Assembly: GCF_900178525.1 (NCBI RefSeq)
Contig: NZ_FXDJ01000007.1
Span: 186,001-250,000 of the forward strand
Length of the DNA: 64,000 bases
Direction of reading: 5' to 3'
From: Massilibacteroides vaginae
Lineage (GTDB): Bacteria > Bacteroidota > Bacteroidia > Bacteroidales > Tannerellaceae
Below the pieces are notes generated by a model. That model had not been told where the DNA came from. It ran no database searches and saw only the letters and a list, made by a program, of their open reading frames with translations. Shown piece after piece: positions 18,623 through 27,126 of the stretch (its first letter is position 1; each line of letters starts with the position of its first letter). Made by a program: the position numbers and the translations under genes.

Positions 18623-21600
18623 TTAAAAACTCACATTTAGTCCTAGAGTATATGTGGTAGGTACAGGGTAAGTACTACCTAAAGTCTGACCTAATTCAGG
18701 GTCACCGCCGTCCCATCCGGTTATATAAAACAGGTTTTTACCGGCAACAAAAACTTTCATTGATTCAAACTTCATTTTTCTCAGGAAATCCTGTTTAAAT
18801 GTATATGAGAGCGTTACATCCTGAAGACGCACAAAACTTCTTTTCTGCAATCCTAAAAACTTGCTGTCATTATAAGTAGCAGAAGGATAAACATTGCTCT
18901 TGTTCTCTGCAGTCCACCAAGGATGATCAAGAATATTGTTGCCCACTTTATCGCTAGATACTAGGTAAGCAGGTTTATTTGAACTCATATAATACCCATT
19001 ACCTCCAAATACACCCGTAAATAACACATAAAGTTCAACATTCTTATAACGTACAGTATTCCCTAGATTCAATTTGAAATTTTCTTTATTATAACCTAAA
19101 ATTTCTCTATCTGCAGACGAAATAATACCATCACCATCTAAATCTTTAAACTTTGCATCACCTGGCTTAACCCCATTCTTTGAGATATATTCTGTATCAC
19201 TTTCTTGTACAATGCCATCTTGTCTATATCCATAGATAGCACCTAATGATTTGCCAATAAAAAGATTATTTGATATATCGTCATCTTCTCTTCCATCTCC
19301 ATCCATGTCATCACCATAGAGTTTATCTAATACATTTCTGTTTGACCAGAATGTGAGATGCGAATCCCACTCGAAGTCCTGTCTTACAATGTTTGAAGTC
19401 CTTAAATTAATTTCGATCCCTTTATTATTAACCTGCCCCATACTTGCCAAAATAGTCTTAAAACCTGTCATTACAGGAATCTGACGTTCAAAAAGCTGAT
19501 CAATAGTACGTGAGAAATAGAAGTCTACATCCAAATTAATTCTGTTATTCAAAAAAGCACTTTCAATACCACCATTAAATGAAGATGTCTTTTCCCATCC
19601 TAGTAATGAGTTTCCAAGAGTATTTATTTTTATACCATATAATATATCAGACATATTATTAAACTCATAGCGTATGCCACCACTTGAACCACTTACTACT
19701 TGAGATAATGTTCCGTATGGACTAATTCCCTGATTACCATTCACACCCCACGATGTTTTTACTTTCAAATGGTTAAGAAGATTATTACCTTTTAAAAAAT
19801 TCTCATTTGAAGTAGTCCATGCAACACCAACAGCCGGAAAGTTTCCCCATTTATTATTCACACCAAAGACAGACGAGCCATCCCTGCGATAAGAAGCAGT
19901 AAAATGATATCTATCATCAAAAGAATAATTTAGACGAGCTAAATATCCTATATTCCTTTTTTCAACATTATCCTGATCCATCTTTTGAACTCCTGCTTTT
20001 GGTAATCCATCTATACCTAATGCTGTATTTCCGTTTGCTGAGAAATCTGTACCAGTAGAGATTGTTCTCTTTGAATGATATGAATCACGAGTATAAACCA
20101 GAGTAGCATCAACATTATGTTTATCAAATGTTTGTTTATAGTTTAATATGTGATCGAACACATAACTATTTATATTTGTATGGGCTTTTGAACCATTAGC
20201 GGTAGCCAATAATTTCTGCAATGCTTCAGATGAATATCTCTCCGGATTATTCCCTTCCTGTATATAATGATTTTCATAGTAGAACTGATCACGATAAATA
20301 AAGTCACCTGTTTGCATATAATTAAAACGATAACTCAATCCTTCTAACCAGGGACACTTGATTAATGCATGAGACACGATTCTGAAATTATTATAGGTAT
20401 CCAAATCATATCGCGTATTTTCTGTTCCCCAAAGAGGGTTTTCTGTTGATTGGTAATCAGGCCAACGTTCAAGCTTCTTATTCTCGGCATCCCAATATTT
20501 TTTTCCATAAGGATTCATTGTCATCGCATTATAGACGTTTGCTCCAACTCCGCTATAATCGCTATAGTTATAGCTACCATTCATTCCTATTTGCAACCAA
20601 TCAGTAATATCTGTATTTATCTTTGCAGATAGAGACATTCTGCTATAATCATCTCCAATAATAACACCTTGTTGATCCGTATAAGATGTTGAAAGATAAT
20701 AAGTCATCTTCTCAGAACCTCCGGCTATTGCAACCTGATAATTTTGCATCAAACCATTCCGACTTATCTCATCAAGCCAATTAACGCTTTCTCCCTTCTG
20801 ATAATTCTCTGCAGGAGAAGCATTCAACCAACCCATTGGATCAGCATCCTCAGCCAATCCCTGACGAACATTTACACTTCTTACATATGTTTCCGCATTG
20901 GCAAGGTTTGGTTTCTGCTGCCAGCGTTGTGTTCCAACAGAAGTATTAAAGGAGATAACAGGTTTACCTATTTTCCCTTTTTTTGTAGTAATGATAATAA
21001 CGCCATTTGCCGCTCTTGAACCATAAGCTGCTGCTGAAGTAGCATCCTTAAGTACATCATAGCTAGCAATCGTATTCGGGTCTATATCACGAAGAGAACC
21101 TAAAAAAACAATTCCATCCAAAACGATCAAAGGATCATTAGAACCTTTAATTGATTTCTGACCGCGAATCTGCATACTTGGAGTTCCTCCCGCGGAATTA
21201 CTTGCACCAATATCTAAACCTGTAGTTGTACCTTTCAATGCTTCTAATGCATTTGTATTGGGGGACAGAGCAATAGGGCTATTTTCCAGCTTAAGACTAC
21301 TTACAGAGCCTGTAAAATCCTTCCTTTTCTGTGTGCCATACCCAACAACAACAATTTCATCAAGTGTTTGTTTATCCTCTTGTAGTTTTATAGTGCCGGG
21401 AATCTGGTTTGCCGGAATATTCATACTTAAATATCCAACATAAGAAATATTTAGTTTTGCATCGTCACTCACTTCCAGAGTAAACTTTCCGTCCATATCT
21501 GTGATCGTCCCGTTTGTTGTTCCTCCTTCAACGACATTTGCACCGATAACAGGTTCGCTATATTCATCAAGGATCAATCCGGACACAAATTTACGTTTCT

Positions 21601-21964
21601 GGGTCTTTGGTTGAACAACTGTTATTGAAATCATGCGACCATTAATTTCATATTGAAGACTTCGTTGAGGCAAAACCTTCGACAAGATTGATTCAACAGG
21701 TTCATTTATAACATTAAGTGTTATGTCTTTTTTATTATCAAGAACAACATCGCGATATGAAAAACGAAGAGCGCTTTGCTTTTCTATGGCTTCAAAGAAT
21801 TGTTGAAGGGTTATGTTTTTTACTGATAATGAAAGATTCTCTGTTTGCGCAAATGTTAAAACTGGGTTCAATAATAAAAATAACAAACAGAAAGAAGTGA
21901 ATAATCCTCGATTCATTCTATATTTAGATGATTTTTTCGTTTGATTTTTCTTGTAATTTAACAT
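18623..21964 (-). CDS. SusC/RagA family TonB-dependent outer-membrane transporter with STN domain
   Basis: 1113 residues. Start taken at ATG 21964; an ATG 48 bases inside (MNRGLFTSF) would give a shorter leader and is possible. Order of domains: signal peptide ending near FAQ; an STN/secretin-like domain (about residues 45-120), the module that contacts the FecR anti-sigma factor; a carboxypeptidase-regulatory-like beta domain (GLILDEYSEPVIGANV); a TonB plug with the DEIVVVGYGTQKRKD box; and a 22-strand barrel ending in aromatic F. It imports oligosaccharides with SusD. The STN domain and the adjacent fecR/fecI genes indicate trans-envelope sigma-factor induction rather than a hybrid two-component regulator. 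Confidence 0.94.
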   Translation of the reverse strand: MLNYKKNQTKKSSKYRMNRGLFTSFCLLFLLLNPVLTFAQTENLSLSVKNITLQQFFEAIEKQSALRFSYRDVVLDNKKDITLNVINEPVESILSKVLPQRSLQYEINGRMISITVVQPKTQKRKFVSGLILDEYSEPVIGANVVEGGTTNGTITDMDGKFTLEVSDDAKLNISYVGYLSMNIPANQIPGTIKLQEDKQTLDEIVVVGYGTQKRKDFTGSVSSLKLENSPIALSPNTNALEALKGTTTGLDIGASNSAGGTPSMQIRGQKSIKGSNDPLIVLDGIVFLGSLRDIDPNTIASYDVLKDATSAAAYGSRAANGVIIITTKKGKIGKPVISFNTSVGTQRWQQKPNLANAETYVRSVNVRQGLAEDADPMGWLNASPAENYQKGESVNWLDEISRNGLMQNYQVAIAGGSEKMTYYLSTSYTDQQGVIIGDDYSRMSLSAKINTDITDWLQIGMNGSYNYSDYSGVGANVYNAMTMNPYGKKYWDAENKKLERWPDYQSTENPLWGTENTRYDLDTYNNFRIVSHALIKCPWLEGLSYRFNYMQTGDFIYRDQFYYENHYIQEGNNPERYSSEALQKLLATANGSKAHTNINSYVFDHILNYKQTFDKHNVDATLVYTRDSYHSKRTISTGTDFSANGNTALGIDGLPKAGVQKMDQDNVEKRNIGYLARLNYSFDDRYHFTASYRRDGSSVFGVNNKWGNFPAVGVAWTTSNENFLKGNNLLNHLKVKTSWGVNGNQGISPYGTLSQVVSGSSGGIRYEFNNMSDILYGIKINTLGNSLLGWEKTSSFNGGIESAFLNNRINLDVDFYFSRTIDQLFERQIPVMTGFKTILASMGQVNNKGIEINLRTSNIVRQDFEWDSHLTFWSNRNVLDKLYGDDMDGDGREDDDISNNLFIGKSLGAIYGYRQDGIVQESDTEYISKNGVKPGDAKFKDLDGDGIISSADREILGYNKENFKLNLGNTVRYKNVELYVLFTGVFGGNGYYMSSNKPAYLVSSDKVGNNILDHPWWTAENKSNVYPSATYNDSKFLGLQKRSFVRLQDVTLSYTFKQDFLRKMKFESMKVFVAGKNLFYITGWDGGDPELGQTLGSTYPVPTTYTLGLNVSF

Positions 21965-22042
21965 ATTATAATTTTTACAGGTTAATACTATTTTATTTTA
22001 CTCACGGTGGGGATCGTGTAATAAAATCTGGTATTGACTTTT

Positions 22043-22074
22043 TACCGGAGAATTAGTTTTCTCCGGTATTTTTT
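22043..22074 (+). terminator. Strong hairpin with plus-strand T-run between fecR and susC
   Basis: Ten-base arms TACCGGAGAA (22043-22052) and TTCTCCGGTA (22059-22068) are followed by TTTTTT on the plus strand. The flanking genes are both on the minus strand, so as an intrinsic terminator it faces the opposite way; on the minus strand the same hairpin lacks a T-run. It may still form in the fecR 3' end. Confidence 0.6.
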
Positions 22075-22118
22075 CTAACTGGTATTTATCATGGTTCTTT
22101 CTAATTTTAAGGTTTATA

Positions 22119-23129
22119 TTATTCCATTTGCGTGTAAATACTTACACTTTCTCCTCTTATTTTGTATTCTATTGAATAGTGTCTTTTCAATACATTCATT
22201 ACTTCTTCTATTTCTTCACAGTCAAAACTTCCGGTAAAAAGATCATCAGTATCCCATTTACCGTACACATTAAATTGAATTCCGTACTTACGCCCTAATT
22301 TCTCCAGGACATCTCTAATTGGCTCGGAGCGGAACACAAGTTCACCTCTTAACCAGGCAGTCTCAAACTGAGTGTCTGTTTTATGTAAATTCAACAAGCC
22401 TGTTTTCTTATCGAAAGAAATCTTTTCATTGGGTTTAACTATCATCTTTACTCCCGGATTATTCAGAACCTGCACCAGTACCTGTCCGGAAATTAAAGCC
22501 ATCTCTACTACACGATCATCATCATAAGCATAAACATTAAAACTTGTTCCTAACACTTCAATCTTCAGATACTCTGTAAAAACATGGAACTTATTCGACA
22601 ATCCTTTTTTAACTTCAAAAAAGCCTTCTCCCTTTAGATTCACATCCCGGTCCTTGTACCCGAAATTTTGTTTATAGCTTAATAGTGATTCCGCATTCAA
22701 ATAAACAACAGAGCTATCCGGCAAAATAACTTTACCTTTTTGGCCTCTTTCTATTGAGACTATCACATCTTTATTTCCTAGATCTCTCAATTGACTCCAA
22801 TCCTGAAAAAGAAATCCGAAGGCACTTATCAATAAGGGTATAGTTATAAACGCAGCTACTCTCAGCAAACGTCTGATAAACAAAGTTCTTTTTTGCTTTG
22901 TAATTGTGCTTCCTATCTCTTTTAAAGCCTCATCAAGTTCTTTCTTCCCAGCCTGCGTGCTATTTTCTGTAAAACTATCATTCCAAAGGGTCTCTAAAGC
23001 ATGATTAAGAATCTTGTCCTCACTCGTAGAAATTAAAAGTTTCAACTCCTCAAAATCGTCTTTCGTAATTGATCTTGAAATATATTTTTTTAAAAGTATA
23101 TATGCTCTGCTATTTATATTTACGCCCAT
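22119..23129 (-). CDS. FecR family anti-sigma factor
   Basis: 336 residues. A cytoplasmic N-terminal region (residues 1-80), a membrane segment at about 85-107 (LRVAAFITIPLLISAFGFLF), then a periplasmic FecR domain with SVIERGQKGKV-like and EGFFEVKK, FHVFTEYLKIEVLGTSFNV motifs and a C-terminal secretin/STN-like DUF4974 domain. It holds the ECF sigma factor (next gene upstream) and releases it when the SusC STN domain signals substrate. It lies between fecI and susC, the standard order fecI-fecR-susC-susD-enzyme. The start ATG at 23129 gives the usual length. Confidence 0.92.
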   Translation of the reverse strand: MGVNINSRAYILLKKYISRSITKDDFEELKLLISTSEDKILNHALETLWNDSFTENSTQAGKKELDEALKEIGSTITKQKRTLFIRRLLRVAAFITIPLLISAFGFLFQDWSQLRDLGNKDVIVSIERGQKGKVILPDSSVVYLNAESLLSYKQNFGYKDRDVNLKGEGFFEVKKGLSNKFHVFTEYLKIEVLGTSFNVYAYDDDRVVEMALISGQVLVQVLNNPGVKMIVKPNEKISFDKKTGLLNLHKTDTQFETAWLRGELVFRSEPIRDVLEKLGRKYGIQFNVYGKWDTDDLFTGSFDCEEIEEVMNVLKRHYSIEYKIRGESVSIYTQME

Positions 23130-23237
23130 ATCTATTGTTGTATATATGTATTACACAGATGTCACGGTTTTATAACAGGTAAGTTTTTATGTTATAAAAC
23201 ACAATCCATTAGTCTTAATTAGGAAGATTGTTTACTG

Positions 23238-23807
23238 TCAGGAAAAAAACAAGACAAAAAGAATAAAATACTTCTTCATTTCCGCACGAAGAATCCGGAG
23301 AGCAGCAGATAGATGGTTTCGAACTACTTGTTCGGAGATAGATAATTCTTCTGCTATCTCTTTAATAGGTATTCCTCCTTCTTTATTTAGTTCAAATATT
23401 TGTCTCTGACGAAGGGTGAGTTTTTGTTTGGTCTCTTGTAAGTGTTTATTAAAGTTATCAAAATCAATTTTACTTTCAACTCCACTGTCTACTTCTTCAT
23501 CATATAAAGCAACCTCAATATAATCTGTAAACAGAGGATTTCTTACTTGATCTCTTATTTCATTAAGTAAGCGATTTTTGGCTATGGTAAATAGATACGA
23601 TCTGAATGAGAGAGTCTCGTTTATTTCGTCTCGTTTCTCCCAGACTTTCAAAAAGGTTTCCTGAACAATATCTTTTGAGCGGGATTTTGAATGAGTAAGA
23701 TTAAACACAAATGAATATAGCTGAGGCGCAAAATGCTCATATATAACAGTAAAAGATTTGTATGAACCTCTCACCAATTGACTAATATGTACCTCTAGTT
23801 TTTCCAT
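23238..23807 (-). CDS. FecI-type ECF RNA polymerase sigma factor
   Basis: 189 residues. Region 2 contains FTVIYEHFAPQLYSFVF and the SKDIVQETFLKVWEKRDEI helix that binds the -10 element. Region 4 has LTLRQRQIFELNKEGG followed by IPIKEIAEELSISEQVVRNH, a typical helix-turn-helix. It directs transcription of the SusC/SusD/GH78 operon and is controlled by the FecR anti-sigma factor next to it. The short hydrophobic C-terminal tail (FILFVLFFS) is common in Bacteroidetes members of this family. Confidence 0.92.
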   Translation of the reverse strand: MEKLEVHISQLVRGSYKSFTVIYEHFAPQLYSFVFNLTHSKSRSKDIVQETFLKVWEKRDEINETLSFRSYLFTIAKNRLLNEIRDQVRNPLFTDYIEVALYDEEVDSGVESKIDFDNFNKHLQETKQKLTLRQRQIFELNKEGGIPIKEIAEELSISEQVVRNHLSAALRILRAEMKKYFILFVLFFS

Positions 23808-23868
23808 TTTTCTAAGCCGATGGCAAAATTAACCAAAAAGCTTAAAAAGCAATCATCCGAACAAGGTA

Positions 23869-23899
23869 ACGGTTAATTCTTCTAAAACCTACAGCAAAA
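23869..23899 (+). repeat. 31-bp direct repeat, left copy
   Basis: Begins ACGGTTAATTCTT and ends CCTACAGCAAAA. It matches the copy at 24580-24610 at 28 of 31 positions, same orientation. The two copies flank the decayed SatD/DUF3307-like remnant. Confidence 0.8.
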
Positions 23900-24052
23900 G
23901 AATTTTCTCAACACAACTTTCCAATGGTCATATTATTACTTTAATGTAATAATATAAGCCTATTATCTTATAAAATCACACTATAAGCTTTTTCGCTTAT
24001 AAATAGAGATTATAAGTTTTAATACTTTTTTTTGTAAAAAACAGTAGTAGTT

Positions 24053-24532
24053 ATGAAAATAGCGACAATTTCAGCAGATGTTGTTTACTGATCAGCTTTT
24101 ACATTTTGTTGTAATATATGGTGCGGTTACAATATACTGGACAAATAACTATTCTACACCGCTTATTTGGAGTTTTTTACAATTAAGCATTTATTAATTT
24201 TGACAGGATTCCTTTTATGTGTGAAACCGGCTAATATTATAATAAGAAACTGTTTGTCTACGTTAAATTTGTTCGTTACGGAGGATAATAAAAATGATAT
24301 TGAAAGAGCCGGGCGATGGATAGGAACTCTTGAGCGTATTATGGCGATGGGATTCGTTTTGTTACAACAATATACTGCTATTGGATTTATAATAACAGCC
24401 AAATCTGTATTAAGGTACAACGATAGAGAAACCGGAAAAACTGAATATGTATTAATAGGTACTCTTTTGAGTTTTGGAAGCGCGCTTCTTATTGGCAAAG
24501 GTATAAAGAAAAAATCTTTGAATCATTCCTAA
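24053..24532 (+). pseudogene. Remnant of a SatD / DUF3307 membrane-protein pair
   Basis: ATG 24053 opens MKIATISADVVY and stops at once; this resembles only the first residues of SatD-type proteins. Overlapping it from ATG 24078 is a membrane-protein-like segment MLFTDQLLHFVVIYGAVTIY, which resembles a DUF3307 helix. The continuation FLLCVKPANIIIRNCLS, GRWIGTLERIMAMGFVLLQQYTAIGFII and AKSVLRYNDRETGKTEYVL then lies in the other frame (24149-24532). I read this as a SatD-DUF3307 operon shortened by internal deletion and then frameshifted. The 121-codon C-terminal piece with a TTG start at 24167 is open but probably not functional. The family assignment is from memory of conserved residues, hence moderate confidence. 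Confidence 0.6.
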
Positions 24533-24579
24533 AATTCATTTCTTTTAGCTGTTAATTACAAAAAAATATTTCCAGACAT

Positions 24580-24610
24580 ACGGTTAATTCTTGTGAAACC
24601 TACAACAAAA
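24580..24610 (+). repeat. 31-bp direct repeat, right copy
   Basis: Begins ACGGTTAATTCTT and ends CCTACAACAAAA; three mismatches to the copy at 23869-23899. It lies 59 bases before the nitroreductase start codon. Confidence 0.8.
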
Positions 24611-24669
24611 CGATGTGGCCGGGCGTTATTTATTCGTAATTATAACTTAAAATATTTATTACTCAAAAT

Positions 24670-25299
24670 ATGGGATTATTGGAATCATCGGCATGGAGAT
24701 ATGCCACTAAGAAATTTGACCCTTCAAAAAAAGTTACACAAGAACAAGTTGATAAAATAATAGAAGCTGTTAAGCTGGCTCCTACTTCTTCGGGGCTTCA
24801 GCCTTTTCAGGTATTAGTCATTACGGACCAAAAGATTAAGGAGCAAATGGTGCCTATGTCAATGGGGCAACGTCAGGTGGCTGATTGTTCTCATTTGCTT
24901 GTTTTCGCGGCTTGGGATAATTATACTGCCGAACGTATCGATAATATGTATCAGGTGATATGTGAGGTCAGAGGGCAGGCTCCAGATACGTATAAATCTT
25001 ACACGGATAGATTAAAGGCTAATTATCTGAACAAACCGGCTAAGGAGAATTTCGAACATACGGCACGTCAGGCTTATATTGCTTTTGCTTATGCTATCGC
25101 GATGACTGCCGAACTTAAGATTGATGCTACACCTATGGAGGGTTTCATCAATGAGGAAGTTGATAATTTACTTAACCTCAGCGATAAAGGATTAAAGAGT
25201 GTGCTTTTGCTTCCGATCGGTCATCATGCTGAAGACGATTGGCTCGTTAATTTAAAGAAAGCAAGACGTCCGCAGTCGGAATTGGCTACATATATTTAA
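24670..25299 (+). CDS. Nitroreductase family FMN-dependent NAD(P)H oxidoreductase
   Basis: 209 residues, the normal size for NfsB-type nitroreductases. The N-terminal RYATKKFDPSK motif contributes to FMN phosphate binding; LAPTSSGLQPFQVLVI is the conserved flavin-contact segment; the C-terminal LLPIGHHAEDDW and KARRP close the FMN site. Family members reduce quinones, nitroaromatics or other electrophiles in the cytoplasm using NAD(P)H. The natural substrate cannot be inferred. It is a single-gene unit with a terminator behind it. Confidence 0.9.
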   Translation: MGLLESSAWRYATKKFDPSKKVTQEQVDKIIEAVKLAPTSSGLQPFQVLVITDQKIKEQMVPMSMGQRQVADCSHLLVFAAWDNYTAERIDNMYQVICEVRGQAPDTYKSYTDRLKANYLNKPAKENFEHTARQAYIAFAYAIAMTAELKIDATPMEGFINEEVDNLLNLSDKGLKSVLLLPIGHHAEDDWLVNLKKARRPQSELATYI

Positions 25300-25352
25300 T
25301 TTCGATCATTTCAACAAATCCGGACATTGCCTGTTGGCGTAACGATAAAAAA

Positions 25353-25386
25353 AAGAAGCTGCCTCATTTTGAGACAGTTTCTTTTC
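25353..25386. terminator. Terminator after the nitroreductase gene
   Basis: AAGAAGCTGCCTCA and TGAGACAGTTTCTT form an imperfect stem, preceded by an A-run and followed by TT, 50 bases past the stop. Confidence 0.65.
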
Positions 25387-25414
25387 ATTATATCTTTACC
25401 GCAAAAATTGTGCA

Positions 25415-26365
25415 ATGAACAAAGCCTACGAGGTAACCTTTTCCCCCTTTCGTGCATTCACACGTGAGGAGTGGAGTAAACTGGAGGAACATCCTATGTT
25501 TCCGGTTTCCGATATCGATCTGTCTCAACTGCAAGCGCTCAACGAACCTCTTACGCTTAAAGAGGTGGAAGATATTTACATTCCTCTTATACGGTTGCTA
25601 CAGATACATCTTACCCACTACCGCAATCTGCACAATGAGCGTGATCAGTTTTTTTCCAATAAAAGCAAGCCTATTCCTTATATAATCGGTATTGCCGGAA
25701 GTGTTGCCGTAGGGAAAAGCACAACCGCAAGGGTATTGAAGAAGTTACTTTCCATGACTCCCGAGCAGCCGAAAGTGGAATTAATTACCACCGACGGTTT
25801 CTTATATCCCAACGATGAGTTGGAGAAACGGGGCATCTTAAACAAAAAAGGATTTCCCGAAAGCTACGACACCAAGCAGTTGTTAGCATTTCTTGCCAGC
25901 ATTAAATCCGGACGGGATTCGCTTGAGGTACCTGTCTATTCTCATCTTTACTATGATGTAATTGAGGGAGAGATACAAACCATTGATCAACCGGATATCC
26001 TTATTGTTGAGGGTATTAACGTACTGCAAGTTTCGGCAGGCAGAAGAACACGCAGAAAAGTCTTTGTTTCCGATTTCTTTGATTTCTCCATTTATGTGGA
26101 TGCCAGTGATAAAGATATACGGAAATGGTATATTGAGCGGTTTATAAAACTACAACAAACTGCTTTTCAGAATCCCGACTCCTATTTTCACCGATACGCT
26201 TCCTATTCGGAAGAGAAACTGCTGAAGTTTGCCGGCGAGGTATGGGATGAAATTAACCAACCCAATTTAACACAGAATATTCTTCCTACCCGTTTTCGGT
26301 CTGATCTTATCTTTGAGAAAGGAAATAGTCATTTTGTGAGAGGAGTTCGCATCAGGAAAATATAA
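25415..26365 (+). CDS. coaA: Pantothenate kinase (type I)
   Basis: 316 residues, matching bacterial type I pantothenate kinase, which phosphorylates pantothenate in the first step of CoA synthesis. The P-loop is GIAGSVAVGKSTTARV (about residues 91-106). Further conserved blocks are LITTDGFLYPN, KKGFPESYD, YSHLYYDV and VEGINVLQ. The ATG at 25415 begins MNKAYEVTFSPFRAFTREEW, which is the usual family start. It stands alone between a nitroreductase terminator and the metal-efflux region. Confidence 0.94.
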   Translation: MNKAYEVTFSPFRAFTREEWSKLEEHPMFPVSDIDLSQLQALNEPLTLKEVEDIYIPLIRLLQIHLTHYRNLHNERDQFFSNKSKPIPYIIGIAGSVAVGKSTTARVLKKLLSMTPEQPKVELITTDGFLYPNDELEKRGILNKKGFPESYDTKQLLAFLASIKSGRDSLEVPVYSHLYYDVIEGEIQTIDQPDILIVEGINVLQVSAGRRTRRKVFVSDFFDFSIYVDASDKDIRKWYIERFIKLQQTAFQNPDSYFHRYASYSEEKLLKFAGEVWDEINQPNLTQNILPTRFRSDLIFEKGNSHFVRGVRIRKI

Positions 26366-26415
26366 CCATTGCTTCTATCGCGATATAGTATTATAATAGG
26401 AAACAAAACTTTTAC

Positions 26416-26423
26416 TATATTTG
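26416..26423 (+). promoter_or_regulatory. Bacteroidetes-type -7 box (TATATTTG)
   Basis: TATATTTG matches the Bacteroides consensus TAnnTTTG and lies 20 bases before the ATG of the next gene. A good -33 box is not evident. Confidence 0.5.
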
Positions 26424-26442
26424 CGTATATTATCCTGATAAT

Positions 26443-26856
26443 ATGAATCTTCGTCAATGGATCATATATTGTTGTTGTATGTTTGCGGGCATGATTTTGC
26501 TTGTTCACTTGTTTGTGCCACATATACATCACCATGGAACGGTTAGTTTTATTACAGAAAATAGTTGCCATACATCTACCTGTAGCCATGATCATGAACA
26601 TCAACACGGACCTTTAGGCGATTGTAAATTGGGTGACCTTCAAATTCGTCCGGAAATAAACGAAAGTATTACCCCGGATCTTTCCGATCAGTTTTCGCTC
26701 ACTTATTTTACGTTATTTTATTCCTCCGATTTTTCATTCAGACAAGATTTTATTGGTTTTAAATGGCAGCCAAAGCCTTATTTAATTTTATATACTTCTG
26801 TTATAGCAAACACTATAGATAGTTTGCGCGCCCCTCCTCATTGCTTATTCCTTTAA
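26443..26856 (+). CDS. Small membrane/exported protein beside the metal efflux operon, unknown function
   Basis: 137 residues. One N-terminal hydrophobic helix (about residues 7-25, IIYCCCMFAGMILLVHLFV) is followed by a His/Cys-rich stretch (HIHHHG; CHTSTCSHDHEHQHG) that looks able to bind metal, then a polar domain of no recognised family. Position immediately before a heavy-metal RND operon suggests a metal-sensing or metal-buffering role; this is inference. The gap to the adaptor gene (270 bases) contains a palindromic array, so it is probably transcribed separately. Confidence 0.65.
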   Translation: MNLRQWIIYCCCMFAGMILLVHLFVPHIHHHGTVSFITENSCHTSTCSHDHEHQHGPLGDCKLGDLQIRPEINESITPDLSDQFSLTYFTLFYSSDFSFRQDFIGFKWQPKPYLILYTSVIANTIDSLRAPPHCLFL

Positions 26857-26888
26857 TTTTTTCTTTTCATAGGTATTAAACGCTTCCA

Positions 26889-26998
26889 ATAAAGTATATT
26901 TTTCTTTTTCTATATCTGTGGAAAAACAGTTCGACAATTGTCGAAAAACTTTTCTATATCTGTAGAAAGCTTTTTCTATATATATGGAAAAAGGAAAA
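26889..26998 (+). repeat. 22-bp-phased palindromic array upstream of the metal efflux operon
   Basis: CTATAT boxes start at 26910, 26954 and 26976, that is on a 22-base grid; the empty slot at 26932 is filled by the perfect 16-bp palindrome TTCGACAATTGTCGAA. Each unit has TTTTC on the left and GAAAA on the right. An ATAAAG box at 26889 lies 21 bases before the first unit. The array ends about 130 bases before the adaptor gene. It is a candidate operator set or structured leader. Confidence 0.7.
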
Positions 26999-27126
26999 TA
27001 TAGGTTATCCGAAAAGAAAGACAGTATTAAATTGGAAAACTAAAGTATGCAAGTAAGTTGCATTTCCTGCTCGTTACTTTTGCAACAGTTATAATCAAAC
27101 CTGAATAATATTTAAAACATATAAAT

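Noticed and set aside
24163-24498. Minus-strand open frame of 111 codons opposite the DUF3307-like remnant
   Set aside because: It is the reverse-strand shadow of the conserved membrane-protein segment, which has the recognisable residues on the plus strand.
26889-26998. CRISPR array
   Set aside because: Units are only about 22 bases, overlap in phase without unique spacers, and vary in sequence; there are no cas genes nearby.
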